A DNA stretch of 64,000 bases from RGIG5579 sp045602025 (lineage in GTDB: Bacteria > Bacillota > Clostridia > Oscillospirales > SIG627): positions 21,922 through 85,921 of the forward strand of contig JAZSAT010000023.1 of the NCBI GenBank assembly GCA_045602025.1, read 5' to 3'. The position numbers were made by a program, and so were the translations under genes. Under the pieces are notes generated by a model that was given only the letters and a program-made list of their open reading frames with translations, ran no database searches and was not told the DNA's origin. Of the stretch, positions 49,201-56,536 are shown piece after piece. Each line of letters starts with the position of its first letter. The stretch's first letter is position 1.

Positions 49201-51860
49201 ATACGGTCACTACCATTTCACAAAGTGCGTTTGAAGATTGCGATAAATTGACCGAGGTTGTGGTTTCCTCTCAGGTTTCCAAGATCGTTTACCGCGCCTT
49301 TGCTTCTTGCGATAGCCTTGCAAAGATCGATCTTCCCGAAGGCCTTGTTTCCATCGGATTCCAGGCATTTGAGGATACAAAAGCATTGAAATCCATCGTG
49401 CTCCCCGAAGGTCTTACGACCATTGAAGAAGCTGCATTCCGCTGGTCCGGTCTTACCTCGTTGACTCTTCCGGATTCTATGGAAACTGTTTACTGGAGTG
49501 CATTTGAAGATACAGACATTGTGACTCTTGACCTTGGTAAAGGCGTCAAAGAGATCCATAGCAGTGCCTTCCGCTATACTCCGGTAACAAGTGTTACCTT
49601 GCCCGATAGTTTAACTTACCTCGGCAGCAATGCTTTCTATAATTGCACATCCTTGAAGGAGCTTACCATCGGCAGCGGCTTGATTGAAATTTCTAATAGC
49701 ACATTCTTTGGTACCGGAATCGAAACTCTTTCAATTCCCGGAAATGTTCAAAGAATCGCTTCCGGCGCTTTCTATGCAACTCCTATTTCCAAACTTACTT
49801 TAAGCGAAGGTTTGAAGAATATCGGTGAATATGCCTTCTATAATTGCAATAATCTGGAAAGCGTTCACATTCCTGCTTCTGCAACCAATATCAGCAGTTT
49901 TGCGTTCCAAAGCTGTGATCAGCTGAAGACCCTGACCGTAGCGGAAGGAAATGAAACCTATCACAGCGCAGGCAACTGCGTGATCGTTACCGATGAAAAG
50001 CTTTTGTATTTCGGTTGCGGTGGAAGTGTCATTCCCGATGACGGCAGCGTTACCGATATCAACGAAGAAGCCTTCTATGATTGTGACGGTCTTGAAGAGA
50101 TTATCATTCCCGACAGTGTTACCGATATCAATGAATATGCATTTTATGACTGTGACGGCTTGGAAGAGATCATCGTTCCCGACAGTGTAGAATTTATCGG
50201 TATCTATGCCTTTTCCAATTGTGATAAGCTTTCACATGTGGTTCTTGGCGACGGATTGACATATTTGAGTGCAGGTGCATTCTCTGATTGTCCTATTGTT
50301 TATCTTGAGCTCGGTGCTGCTATGCCCTTTATTTCTCCTTATGCATTTAACAATACCGATATTCCCGAGCTTACCATTCCCGATAGCGTAACGGATATTA
50401 TGTACGCGGCCTTTGCACGTTGCGATCAGCTGACTACCGTTGTAATGCCTCTCAGCGTACAAAGCATTGAAGAGGATGCTTTCCGCGGATGTGTAAAGCT
50501 TTCCGATGTTTACTATGAAGGTACCGAGGAAGACCGCGCGAATATGTCCATTCAAGAATATTCCGATTGGTACGGTGACAGTAACGGAAACAGCTACTTG
50601 CTGAATGCTACCTGGCACTATAATTCCTGTATGGTGGAGCCTTCCAGAGAACATGTTTACGATGATGATGCTGATATAGACTGCAACAGCTGCGGAAAAA
50701 CCCGCGAAAATGTCGAGACACCCGTTGATCCTCCTGTGGATCCCCCTGTAGAGCATGAACATGTTTACGACAACGCTTGCGATACGGAGTGCAACGAATG
50801 TGGAGATATTCGCGAAATTACACACAGCTTCAAGTGGGTTGTAGATTTGGAAGCAAGCTGTGGTGATGATGGAATCAAGCACGAGGAGTGCTCTGTTTGC
50901 GGAGAAACAAGAAATGAAGAAACCGTTATTCCCGCCACAGGAAACCATATCTATGACAACGATTGTGATGAAACCTGTAACGCCTGCGACGAGGAACGAG
51001 AGGTATCTCACAACTTCAAGTGGGTCGTAGATTTGGAAGCAAGCTGCGGTGAAGAGGGAACCAAGCACGAGGAATGCTCTGATTGCGGTAAGATCAGAAA
51101 TGCAGATACCGCTATCCCCGCAACCGGAAATCATAGCTACGACAACGCTTGCGATGCAGATTGTAACACCTGCGGCGTAGTTCGCGTTCCCGCAGAACAC
51201 ATCTACGACAACGATTTCGATGCTACCTGTAACGAATGCGGCGAAGCTCGCGAGATCAATACAGAAAACGCTCCTACCTTCTTTGTAAATACTGCAAAGG
51301 GTAAAGTAGGGGATACGGTTGAAGTAACTGTTTCCTTGAAGAATAACCCCGGTATTGTTTCTATGAAGGTGGATGTAAGCTACGATGAAAGTGTTCTTGA
51401 GCTTGTGAAGATCGAAGGCGGCGACTATGATTCTACCTCCTTCGGACCTACCACATCCAACCCCATCGCAGTAAACTGGTTCGATACCTTAAATCCCAAC
51501 AATACTACAAACGGTACGCTTGCAACCCTGACCTTCAAGATCAAAGAAGGTGCAACTCTCGGTGACACAGAAATTACCCTTTCCTATGATGCTGAAGATG
51601 TATATGACTTTGATTTTGAAAATGTTTACTTTGCAACCGAAAGCGGCAAAATTACCGTGATCGACTACATCCCCGGTGATGTAAACGATGACGGCGTAGT
51701 AGACAACAAGGATGCAGGTCTCCTTCAGAGATACATCAACGGCTGGAATGTTGCAATCAACCTTGATGCAGCAGATGTAACCCGTGACGGAGCCATCAAC
51801 AACAAAGACCTCGGTCTCCTCCAGCGCTATATTAACAACTGGGGCGTTGAACTGAAGTAA
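46299..51860 (+). CDS. Giant BspA-like LRR surface protein with cohesin and dockerin
   Basis: 1853 residues. Signal peptide (about 1-28); a PPC-like beta domain (to nt about 46700); six tandem repeats of 95-115 residues (nt 46710-48620, each with 'VITLKDGTV'-like and 'ILGYDFTY'-like strands); an LRR_5/BspA region (nt about 48630-50630, e.g. 'LTIPDSVTDIMYAAFARCDQ'); five His/Cys repeats 'HxYDNxCDxxCNxCG' (nt 50649-51260) with two near-identical 40-residue inserts; a cohesin (nt about 51271-51660); and a dockerin (nt about 51670-51850) with 'GDVNDDGVVDNKDAGLLQRY' and 'DVTRDGAINNKDLGLLQRY'. The ATG at 46299 follows GAGAGG. It probably assembles on the surface through cohesin-dockerin links. Confidence 0.9.
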   Translation: MTKLKKVLSMLLAIVMIASTVPVAAIAADASATDSSVLQLGVAQMAVISSPGERAEFYFTPEESGVYAFYSMGSYDTYGYLYLENGTLVQRDDDSGDGNNFHVGFKMTAGQTYKLEAEFLSDGLTGSFPVMVTKGRTMTSVEFHDIDVMESNANSVYYFRFSVTYSDGETNTYSCPSTSRTSFSDDEKSYTVYVTDDRAENPWGIGAHTVTATVGDDSSYAFTVNVIESPIASVTCGYNYVIENKSGYFTTSQIYNEETGRYETSPEFFYYYPPAPNNITITLKDGTVYNSSGFYWNDVWQHVSSNAAVPQNYENRWIKGNTYQINASILGYDFTYEVEVIDTPIASITHDSLSIIENTNGYFTTSQIYNEETGSYETSPEFYIYNNYVPRNFVITMKDGTVYNNTTIEWNGSQYWISFAPTLPQNYDNRWLVGNSYEMTGAILGYNFTYDVDIVESPVESITYDDVTVLENSNGYYTTSQIYNEETGMWEDSPQYYRYNAYPKNLVTTLKDGSVFNGSGFTWNGTWYSVQTQTTQSYENQWTAGNTYTATGSILGYTFEYNVSIEASPVVSVTVEDLALRESVDGYYNGSYYHYNVYLKNPVITLKDGTVINGTSVEWNGSSYSYSLSYNQSSQNPWTGGNTYQVKGSLLGYDFYFDVTIEESPVASIEVAPLYIAANSGYWHREMLGWGPEGPVYGNEYYRYDFQPVDVTITLKDGTVINGNSYTWGNSTFNVQHDSAQSYENPWTEGNTYQATASLLGATTTYDVSILPIQSDETYEYIELEEGVIISGIKEAGETIEIPSQLNGKTVIGVAGLISDSSVKHLIIPDSVLTIGDNVISDLRGLEKVTFGSGIRNLTPYMFLYSEYLMEVAVSEENPYFASVNGELYNKELTKFLAFPTAKSTVYNVPDTVVDTDALRYNIYSGLQVIYSANHPLYVTEDGVTYDKDKTTVLSCYKEKEGKYVMPDTVTTISQSAFEDCDKLTEVVVSSQVSKIVYRAFASCDSLAKIDLPEGLVSIGFQAFEDTKALKSIVLPEGLTTIEEAAFRWSGLTSLTLPDSMETVYWSAFEDTDIVTLDLGKGVKEIHSSAFRYTPVTSVTLPDSLTYLGSNAFYNCTSLKELTIGSGLIEISNSTFFGTGIETLSIPGNVQRIASGAFYATPISKLTLSEGLKNIGEYAFYNCNNLESVHIPASATNISSFAFQSCDQLKTLTVAEGNETYHSAGNCVIVTDEKLLYFGCGGSVIPDDGSVTDINEEAFYDCDGLEEIIIPDSVTDINEYAFYDCDGLEEIIVPDSVEFIGIYAFSNCDKLSHVVLGDGLTYLSAGAFSDCPIVYLELGAAMPFISPYAFNNTDIPELTIPDSVTDIMYAAFARCDQLTTVVMPLSVQSIEEDAFRGCVKLSDVYYEGTEEDRANMSIQEYSDWYGDSNGNSYLLNATWHYNSCMVEPSREHVYDDDADIDCNSCGKTRENVETPVDPPVDPPVEHEHVYDNACDTECNECGDIREITHSFKWVVDLEASCGDDGIKHEECSVCGETRNEETVIPATGNHIYDNDCDETCNACDEEREVSHNFKWVVDLEASCGEEGTKHEECSDCGKIRNADTAIPATGNHSYDNACDADCNTCGVVRVPAEHIYDNDFDATCNECGEAREINTENAPTFFVNTAKGKVGDTVEVTVSLKNNPGIVSMKVDVSYDESVLELVKIEGGDYDSTSFGPTTSNPIAVNWFDTLNPNNTTNGTLATLTFKIKEGATLGDTEITLSYDAEDVYDFDFENVYFATESGKITVIDYIPGDVNDDGVVDNKDAGLLQRYINGWNVAINLDAADVTRDGAINNKDLGLLQRYINNWGVELK
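46710..48620 (+). repeat. Six tandem coding repeats of about 100 residues
   Basis: Copies begin near 46710, 46985, 47325, 47665, 48000 and 48290. Conserved elements are a 'SPVxSIT'-like start, 'NEETG' (copies 2-4), 'TLKDGTVxN', 'WNG', 'YENxWxxGNTY' and 'SILGYxFxY'. Copies 2 to 4 are the most alike; the outer copies are diverged. Confidence 0.85.
50649..51260 (+). repeat. His/Cys-rich coding repeats
   Basis: Five copies of a 'HxYDNxCDxxCNxCG'-type motif, two of which are followed by a nearly identical insert beginning 'FKWVVDLEASCG' and ending 'IPATGN'. The same motif recurs three times in the protein at 62853, and looser versions occur in the CAP lipoproteins at 19407 and 56537. Confidence 0.85.
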
Positions 51861-51871
51861 TTTTAAAGCAT

Positions 51872-51905
51872 AAAAAATGCACCTCTTTTGAGGTGCATTT
51901 TTTTT
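51872..51905 (+). terminator. Terminator of the giant surface-protein operon
   Basis: AAAAAATGCACCTC/GAGGTGCATTTTTT stem with TTTT loop and T run. Confidence 0.9.
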
Positions 51906-51909
51906 GCAA

Positions 51910-51937
51910 AAAAGAGCAAGTTTTACTTGCTCTTTTA
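51910..51937 (-). terminator. Terminator of the GNAT gene
   Basis: On the minus strand AAGAGCAAGT pairs with ACTTGCTCTT around an AAA loop, followed by T residues. Confidence 0.8.
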
Positions 51938-52513
51938 TTTAAAATCATTTTTCAGGAGAGAGTAGGTATATATGATCTGCTTTTTCCCTCGCTTGTAAAT
52001 GGTTTCTTTTCCTTTGGTATCATCAAAAAAGCCAAAGCCTTCCAGGAGTTTTTTGCTTGCCAGATTATCTCCCATAAATCTTGCCGATACTTTCTCAAGT
52101 CCCAGGGTAAAAAAGCCGTAATGCAAGACCTTTCTTACTGCTTCCGAACCAAAGCCTTTTTTGTGGAACAAAGGGGAGAGGACATAACCGATCTCGGCCC
52201 GAAGCTCCTTTTCATAAATTTCCGTAAAGCCGCAGGTTCCGATCATTTTTCCGCTTTCTTTTTCGATCACTGCCCAATCAAAAAAGGCCGCCTTTTGGTA
52301 TTGAGCCTGCAAATAGCGGATGTGAGCGACGGTAAAGCTTTTGGAGCTGTGCGGCTCCCAAAGAAGGTATTTGCTTGTTTCGGGATCACGGGAATACTCA
52401 TACATATCATCCAGATCCCTTGGGAGGATCTTCCTTAAGATCAGCCGATCGGTCTCAAGAGTAGGGATGTTACAAAAAACTTTTTTGATCGGACCTGTTT
52501 TGTGAAAAAACAT
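51935..52513 (-). CDS. GNAT acetyltransferase, RimJ/RimL-like
   Basis: 192 residues. 'LETDRLILRKILPRDLDDMY' at the N-terminus, 'FTEIYEKELRAEIGYVLSP', the acetyl-CoA loop 'FHKKGFGSEAVRKVL' and 'FMGDNLASKKLLEGFGF' mark the RimJ/RimL subgroup, which acetylates N-termini or small molecules. The ATG has no clear ribosome binding site of its own but overlaps by one base the stop of an 18-residue ORF that does (TAATG). Translation is therefore probably coupled to that peptide. A promoter lies at 52598-52626. Confidence 0.9.
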   Translation of the reverse strand: MFFHKTGPIKKVFCNIPTLETDRLILRKILPRDLDDMYEYSRDPETSKYLLWEPHSSKSFTVAHIRYLQAQYQKAAFFDWAVIEKESGKMIGTCGFTEIYEKELRAEIGYVLSPLFHKKGFGSEAVRKVLHYGFFTLGLEKVSARFMGDNLASKKLLEGFGFFDDTKGKETIYKRGKKQIIYTYSLLKNDFK

Positions 52514-52569
52514 TACTTTTCTTTATAGCAGCAGGGGGTGCTTACTGCTTTATTTAAAGTGGATTTCAT
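52513..52569 (-). CDS. 18-residue Cys-Cys peptide, translationally coupled to the GNAT
   Basis: MKSTLNKAVSTPCCYKEK. An AGGAGG ribosome binding site lies five bases before the ATG (52569), the best-placed one in this transcript. The stop codon overlaps the GNAT start codon. The peptide has no signal or membrane segment. It could be a leader peptide controlling the GNAT by coupling or attenuation, or a short functional peptide modified by the GNAT; nothing in the sequence decides between these. Confidence 0.6.
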   Translation of the reverse strand: MKSTLNKAVSTPCCYKEK

Positions 52570-52597
52570 AATGGCCTCCTAAAATGAGTACAACTTG

Positions 52598-52626
52598 ATT
52601 ATATCGGGAAAAAAAGAGATTTTCAA
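52598..52626 (-). promoter_or_regulatory. Promoter of the peptide-GNAT operon
   Basis: On the minus strand TTGAAA (52621-52626), 17 bp, TATAAT (52598-52603). Confidence 0.85.
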
Positions 52627-52643
52627 GTTTTTTTTCAAAACTG

Positions 52644-52672
52644 TGGAAATTATTCTTATCCTGGTGTATAAT
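52644..52672 (+). promoter_or_regulatory. Promoter of the DUF5685 gene run
   Basis: TGGAAA (52644-52649), 17 bp, TATAAT (52667-52672), just before an AAGGAG site and the ATG at 52700. Confidence 0.65.
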
Positions 52673-52699
52673 GGAGTATCTTAAAAGGAGAAGTGTTTT

Positions 52700-53590
52700 A
52701 TGCTTGGATATATTCGCTGCAGAAGTGAAGAAATGCTGGTAAAGCATCACGCTCTGTATCAGGCACTGTACTGTGGACTGTGCAGTTCTGCAAAAAAGAA
52801 TACAACGCATTTTCTTCTGCCTTTTTTGTCTTATGATTTTGTTTTTTTAGCCTCTCTTCGCCTTTTGGCAACGGGGGAAAAGGTTGCTTTTGAAAAAAGA
52901 AGATGTCTTCTTCATCCAATGCAAAGAAAAAAGAAGCAGGTCTGTGATAATGAGGCACTGAAGTTTTCCTCTGCAGCGATGCTTTTTCTTACCTATGAAA
53001 AGATGAGGGATGATCTTTTTGACCGCGACCTTTCCTTTGGAAAAAAAGCATTCTTATCTCTTTACGCTCCTCTTTTAAAGAAAAAGGTTAAAAGGCTAAT
53101 AAAAAAAGAGGATTCTTTTTCCGATGTTTATCACACCCTTTCCGCTATGATGGAAAAAGGACGCCATCTTGAGAAAAAAGGAGCGGATCTTGATGAAATG
53201 TGCTCATTTTTTGCCGATTGCCTTTCCTTTCTCCTGTCCTTCGGAATCGAAGGGAATAACGGGCGGATCCTGTCTGCCATTGGGGAAAAATTAGGGAGGC
53301 TGTTGTATACCCTTGATGCCATCGATGACCTGGAAAAGGATGAAAAAAACGGTGCCTTTAACCCGATTTTGACTGAATACGGGTCATTTTCAAAAGCGAA
53401 AGAAGCCTTTTCGAAGCTTGATCTTGTGCTTTCCTTTTACTTGCAGGAAATGAAGCTTGCTCTTGACCTTTTGGAGGGGGATAAAGACCTTTTTAAATTG
53501 TGCGAGCATATCATCTGTCTTGGTATTCCGAGCAGTATTCACAATATTTTGAAACCGAAAACGGAGAATGAAAATGAGAGACCCTTATAA
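52700..53590 (+). CDS. DUF5685-family protein
   Basis: 296 residues. The N-terminal 'MLGYIRCRSEEMLVKHHALY' and 'YCGLCSSAKK' (Cys7, Cys25, Cys28) followed by 'RRCLLHP' and 'QVCDNEA' fit DUF5685, with a possible metal site from these cysteines. The C-terminal half is helical and contains 'LDAIDDLEKDEKNGAFNPIL', an Asp-rich motif reminiscent of isoprenoid-synthase DDxxD motifs. No function is known. It overlaps a J-domain gene by 17 bases, and a membrane-protein gene follows. Confidence 0.85.
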   Translation: MLGYIRCRSEEMLVKHHALYQALYCGLCSSAKKNTTHFLLPFLSYDFVFLASLRLLATGEKVAFEKRRCLLHPMQRKKKQVCDNEALKFSSAAMLFLTYEKMRDDLFDRDLSFGKKAFLSLYAPLLKKKVKRLIKKEDSFSDVYHTLSAMMEKGRHLEKKGADLDEMCSFFADCLSFLLSFGIEGNNGRILSAIGEKLGRLLYTLDAIDDLEKDEKNGAFNPILTEYGSFSKAKEAFSKLDLVLSFYLQEMKLALDLLEGDKDLFKLCEHIICLGIPSSIHNILKPKTENENERPL

Positions 53591-54164
53591 GATCCTCGGC
53601 GTATCACCGAATGCAGGTGACGATGAGATCAAAAAAGCCTACCGAGAGCTTGCAAAAAAGTATCATCCGGATAACTATGCCAACACCGAGTTTTCCGATA
53701 TCGCTAATGAAAAAATGAAGGAGATCAACGAAGCTTACGATGAGATTCTTCATATGAGAGCTTCGGGACAGAACAGCTTTTCTCAAAACAGCGGAGACAG
53801 TACCGTCCGTTTCCCCCGTATCCGTGAGCTTATTTCTGCCGGCAGATTTAATGAGGCGGAAGTGATGCTGGATATGGAAAGCAATCGCCCTGCAGAATGG
53901 TATTATCTCAAGGGCCTTTGTGCCATGTCAAGACGAAGCTATAACGATGCATCCCGCCATTTTGAAACGGCGCACCGTATGGAACCGGGCAATGGAGAAT
54001 ATGCGGCGATGTACCGCCGTTTTCAGGGGGCTCAGCAGAACTTCGGAAGCTTTACTCCCGGCGGAGAATTTCGTGAATGCAGCACCTGTGATATTTGCAG
54101 TGGCCTTGTTTGCGCAGATTGCCTTTGTGAATGCTGCGGCGGCGATCTGATCTCTTGCTGCTGA
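53574..54164 (+). CDS. J-domain protein with Cys-rich C-terminus
   Basis: 196 residues. The N-terminal J domain 'DPYKILGVSPNAGDDEIKKA' and 'YRELAKKYHPDNY' carries the HPD motif that stimulates Hsp70 ATPase. The middle holds a TPR-like helical pair ('AEWYYLKGLCAMSRRSYNDA'). The C-terminus is very Cys-rich ('CSTCDICSGLVCADCLCECC'), ten cysteines in the last 30 residues, suggesting metal binding. It lacks the G/F and zinc-finger layout of true DnaJ. ATG 53574 is chosen (GGAG seven bases upstream). It overlaps the DUF5685 gene and probably works with it. Confidence 0.88.
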   Translation: MRDPYKILGVSPNAGDDEIKKAYRELAKKYHPDNYANTEFSDIANEKMKEINEAYDEILHMRASGQNSFSQNSGDSTVRFPRIRELISAGRFNEAEVMLDMESNRPAEWYYLKGLCAMSRRSYNDASRHFETAHRMEPGNGEYAAMYRRFQGAQQNFGSFTPGGEFRECSTCDICSGLVCADCLCECCGGDLISCC

Positions 54165-54165
54165 T

Positions 54166-54666
54166 ATGAAAAAAACGAAAATGCTTTGCATCTCTTCTTT
54201 GATGGCCGCTATGTGTGTTGCGATCCTATCATTGGGGAGCCTGATCGAAAGTCTTGATGTTTCACTCGCCATTATCGCAGGTCTTGTAATTATGGTTCTT
54301 TCTGCGGAATACGGTGATTGGGTAGCTACCTCAGTTTTCCTTGTGGCAGGTCTTATATCCCTTCTTCTTCCCTTGAAGAGCGCAGGAATTCTTTTCCTTT
54401 CCTTTGGCGGCTGGTACCCCATCGTGCAAAAGAAAATCAATCTGTTAAAGCCTTTATTTGCAAGAATCGTAAAAACCCTTCTCTTTAACGGCGTTTTGAT
54501 CTTACTTTTGTTTCTTTCTGCCTTTGTGACCGGTGTGAAGGAACTGCCTTATTTATACCTTGCGCTTCTTGTCCTTGGCAACCTTTGCTTTTTTCTCTAT
54601 GATATCCTCTTAGACCGTTTTTTGATCTGGTATATTTTAAAGCTTCACAACCGTCTTAAATTTTAA
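54166..54666 (+). CDS. Five-span membrane protein of unknown function
   Basis: 166 residues with hydrophobic segments at about 7-25, 28-45, 50-75, 97-120 and 122-145. 'LSAEYGDWVATSVFLVAGLI' recalls substrate-binding subunits of ECF transporters or YybS-like proteins, but no diagnostic motif is present. The ATG is one base after the stop of the J-domain gene, so the three genes DUF5685, J-domain and this one form a coupled unit. Confidence 0.75.
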   Translation: MKKTKMLCISSLMAAMCVAILSLGSLIESLDVSLAIIAGLVIMVLSAEYGDWVATSVFLVAGLISLLLPLKSAGILFLSFGGWYPIVQKKINLLKPLFARIVKTLLFNGVLILLLFLSAFVTGVKELPYLYLALLVLGNLCFFLYDILLDRFLIWYILKLHNRLKF

Positions 54667-54678
54667 GGAGACTTATTT

Positions 54679-55881
54679 ATGGAAAAAAAGTTTTCCGCTT
54701 TTGCAACTACCGAAAAGAATGAAAAATGGGAGCAGGCTACTTCACGCATTTCTCCCATTTATCAGCGTGCAAACGATCCGCGCAGTCCCTTCTTGCGTGA
54801 TTATACCCGTATGATCCATTCTACGGGCTTTCGCAGGCTTAAGCATAAAACCCAGGTGTTCTTTTCACCTCAAAGCGATCATATCTGCACCAGGATCGAG
54901 CATGTTCTCCATGTGGAGTCTATTGCCACCGCCATTGCAGATTCTTTGGGGCTGAACAGAGAGCTTGCCAGTGCGATCTCTGTAGGCCACGACCTTGGCC
55001 ATTCTCCCTTCGGTCATAAAGGGGAGAGAGTGCTTAGTGACATTTCTTCTAAAGTGATCGGTGAAAAATTCTGGCACGAAAAGAATAGTCTTTTTTGCGT
55101 GGATTTCTTGGAGCTTCTTGAGGACGACAAGCGCAACCGTCAGCCTTTGAATCTGACCTATGCAGTAAGAGACGGTCTCATTTCCCATTGCGGTGAAACG
55201 ACCAAGAATCATTTGCATCCCCGTAAGGAGTTTTTGGACCTGTATGAGATCAAAAAGCCCGGTGAACTGGAGCCTTTTACCTATGAAGGCTGTGTCGTGA
55301 AAATGGCAGACCGAATCTCTTATATCGGAAGAGACATTGAGGATGCGCTGACCCTTGGAGTCTTAACAAGAGAAAATATGGATGAATTGGGAGATTTGGT
55401 CGGAGAGTATACAGGAGACCATATTAATAATACGATCATTATCAATTACCTGATCAATGACCTTTGCAAATCCTCCGATCCCGATTCCGGTATTTGCTTC
55501 TCGGACCGTACCAATGAGTTTATTTGCCTTTTGGGTGAGTTCAACTACCGCCATATTTATCGGAATCCCCGAGTTACAAAAGCGGAGGATTTCTTTGAGA
55601 TGATGATCCGCGAGATCTTTCAGCTTCTTTTTGAATGCTATGACGGCGAAAATACCCTGAATAGGATCGATGAAATGCAAAAGATCTATCCAAACCTTTT
55701 TGCTTCCTTCTATGATTGGCTCAGCTCTTACTGGACACTGGTTCGCGATTCTAGACAGATTAATCCCGCGATCTTTGACCTTTCCTTTGAAAAAGACTAC
55801 GCCAAGGCAGCTATATCCTTTATTGCGGGTATGAGTGATCGCTACGCCATTGACTGTTTCAACGAAATTATCAGTTTTTGA
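54679..55881 (+). CDS. dgt: Deoxyguanosinetriphosphate triphosphohydrolase-like protein (dGTPase)
   Basis: 400 residues. HD-domain dNTP triphosphohydrolase: 'RTFRRL'-equivalent 'GFRRLKHKTQVFF', 'RIEHVLHVESIATAIA' (first His), 'ISVGHDLGHSPFGHKGE' (HD pair and second motif), and Asp in 'VKMADRISYIGRDIEDAL'. It hydrolyses dGTP or other dNTPs to nucleosides and triphosphate. Length and motifs fit the dGTPase type 2 subfamily. A TAAGGAG site precedes the ATG. Confidence 0.93.
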   Translation: MEKKFSAFATTEKNEKWEQATSRISPIYQRANDPRSPFLRDYTRMIHSTGFRRLKHKTQVFFSPQSDHICTRIEHVLHVESIATAIADSLGLNRELASAISVGHDLGHSPFGHKGERVLSDISSKVIGEKFWHEKNSLFCVDFLELLEDDKRNRQPLNLTYAVRDGLISHCGETTKNHLHPRKEFLDLYEIKKPGELEPFTYEGCVVKMADRISYIGRDIEDALTLGVLTRENMDELGDLVGEYTGDHINNTIIINYLINDLCKSSDPDSGICFSDRTNEFICLLGEFNYRHIYRNPRVTKAEDFFEMMIREIFQLLFECYDGENTLNRIDEMQKIYPNLFASFYDWLSSYWTLVRDSRQINPAIFDLSFEKDYAKAAISFIAGMSDRYAIDCFNEIISF

Positions 55882-55888
55882 GAGAAAT

Positions 55889-56527
55889 ATGAAAGTACTT
55901 AGTTTTTCCTTGGGTGCACTTCGCACCAATACTTATTTTTGTTTTGATGATACGGGAGCTTGTATTGTGATCGATCCCGGTATGGACGGGGAAGGGATCG
56001 CTGAAAAGCTCCGTCAAAAAGGGCTTTGCCCGTCATATATTCTGTTGACCCACGGTCATTTTGATCATTCACAAGGGGTAAAGGCCCTGAAAGAAGCTAC
56101 CGGTGCAAAGGTTTTGATCCACCGGGAGGATGCAGAAATGCTTTCAAATCCCGGTAAAAATTCAGCAGGCTTTTATTATCGCGGCGACCTTTCTGCTTTT
56201 CCCGTCTCCTGTGCAGATACACTTTTGGAGGATGGAGATGTGATCCGCTGCGGCACTATGGAATTTACTGTGATCCATACGCCCGGACACACGCCCGGCT
56301 CTGTATGCTTTCTGTCGGAAAATATCCTTTTTTGCGGTGATACGGTTTTCGCATACGGATACGGAAGGTTTGACCTTTGGGGCGGCGATAAGGCTGATCT
56401 TTCTGCCTCTCTTTCCCGCATTGCCTCTATTTCAGAGGATTTAAAGCTTTGCCCCGGTCACGGTAATTCCGCCTCACTTTCTCGCATTCGTGAGCAGATC
56501 GTGGCATTTTCCAATGAATTAAAATAA
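55889..56527 (+). CDS. Metallo-beta-lactamase-fold hydrolase (glyoxalase II-like)
   Basis: 212 residues. The metal motif 'LTHGHFDHSQG' (HxHxDH), 'VIHTPGHTPGSVCF', 'LFCGDTVF' and 'CPGHGN' are complete. The length matches YqgX/glyoxalase-II-like hydrolases that act on thioesters. The ATG at 55889 lies seven bases after the dgt stop; a longer reading would overlap dgt without a ribosome binding site. Confidence 0.92.
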   Translation: MKVLSFSLGALRTNTYFCFDDTGACIVIDPGMDGEGIAEKLRQKGLCPSYILLTHGHFDHSQGVKALKEATGAKVLIHREDAEMLSNPGKNSAGFYYRGDLSAFPVSCADTLLEDGDVIRCGTMEFTVIHTPGHTPGSVCFLSENILFCGDTVFAYGYGRFDLWGGDKADLSASLSRIASISEDLKLCPGHGNSASLSRIREQIVAFSNELK

Positions 56528-56536
56528 GGAATTTTT

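Noticed and set aside
50232..51200. 322-codon minus-strand ORF
   Set aside because: Antisense to the LRR and His/Cys repeats; long open frames opposite repetitive coding sequence are expected.
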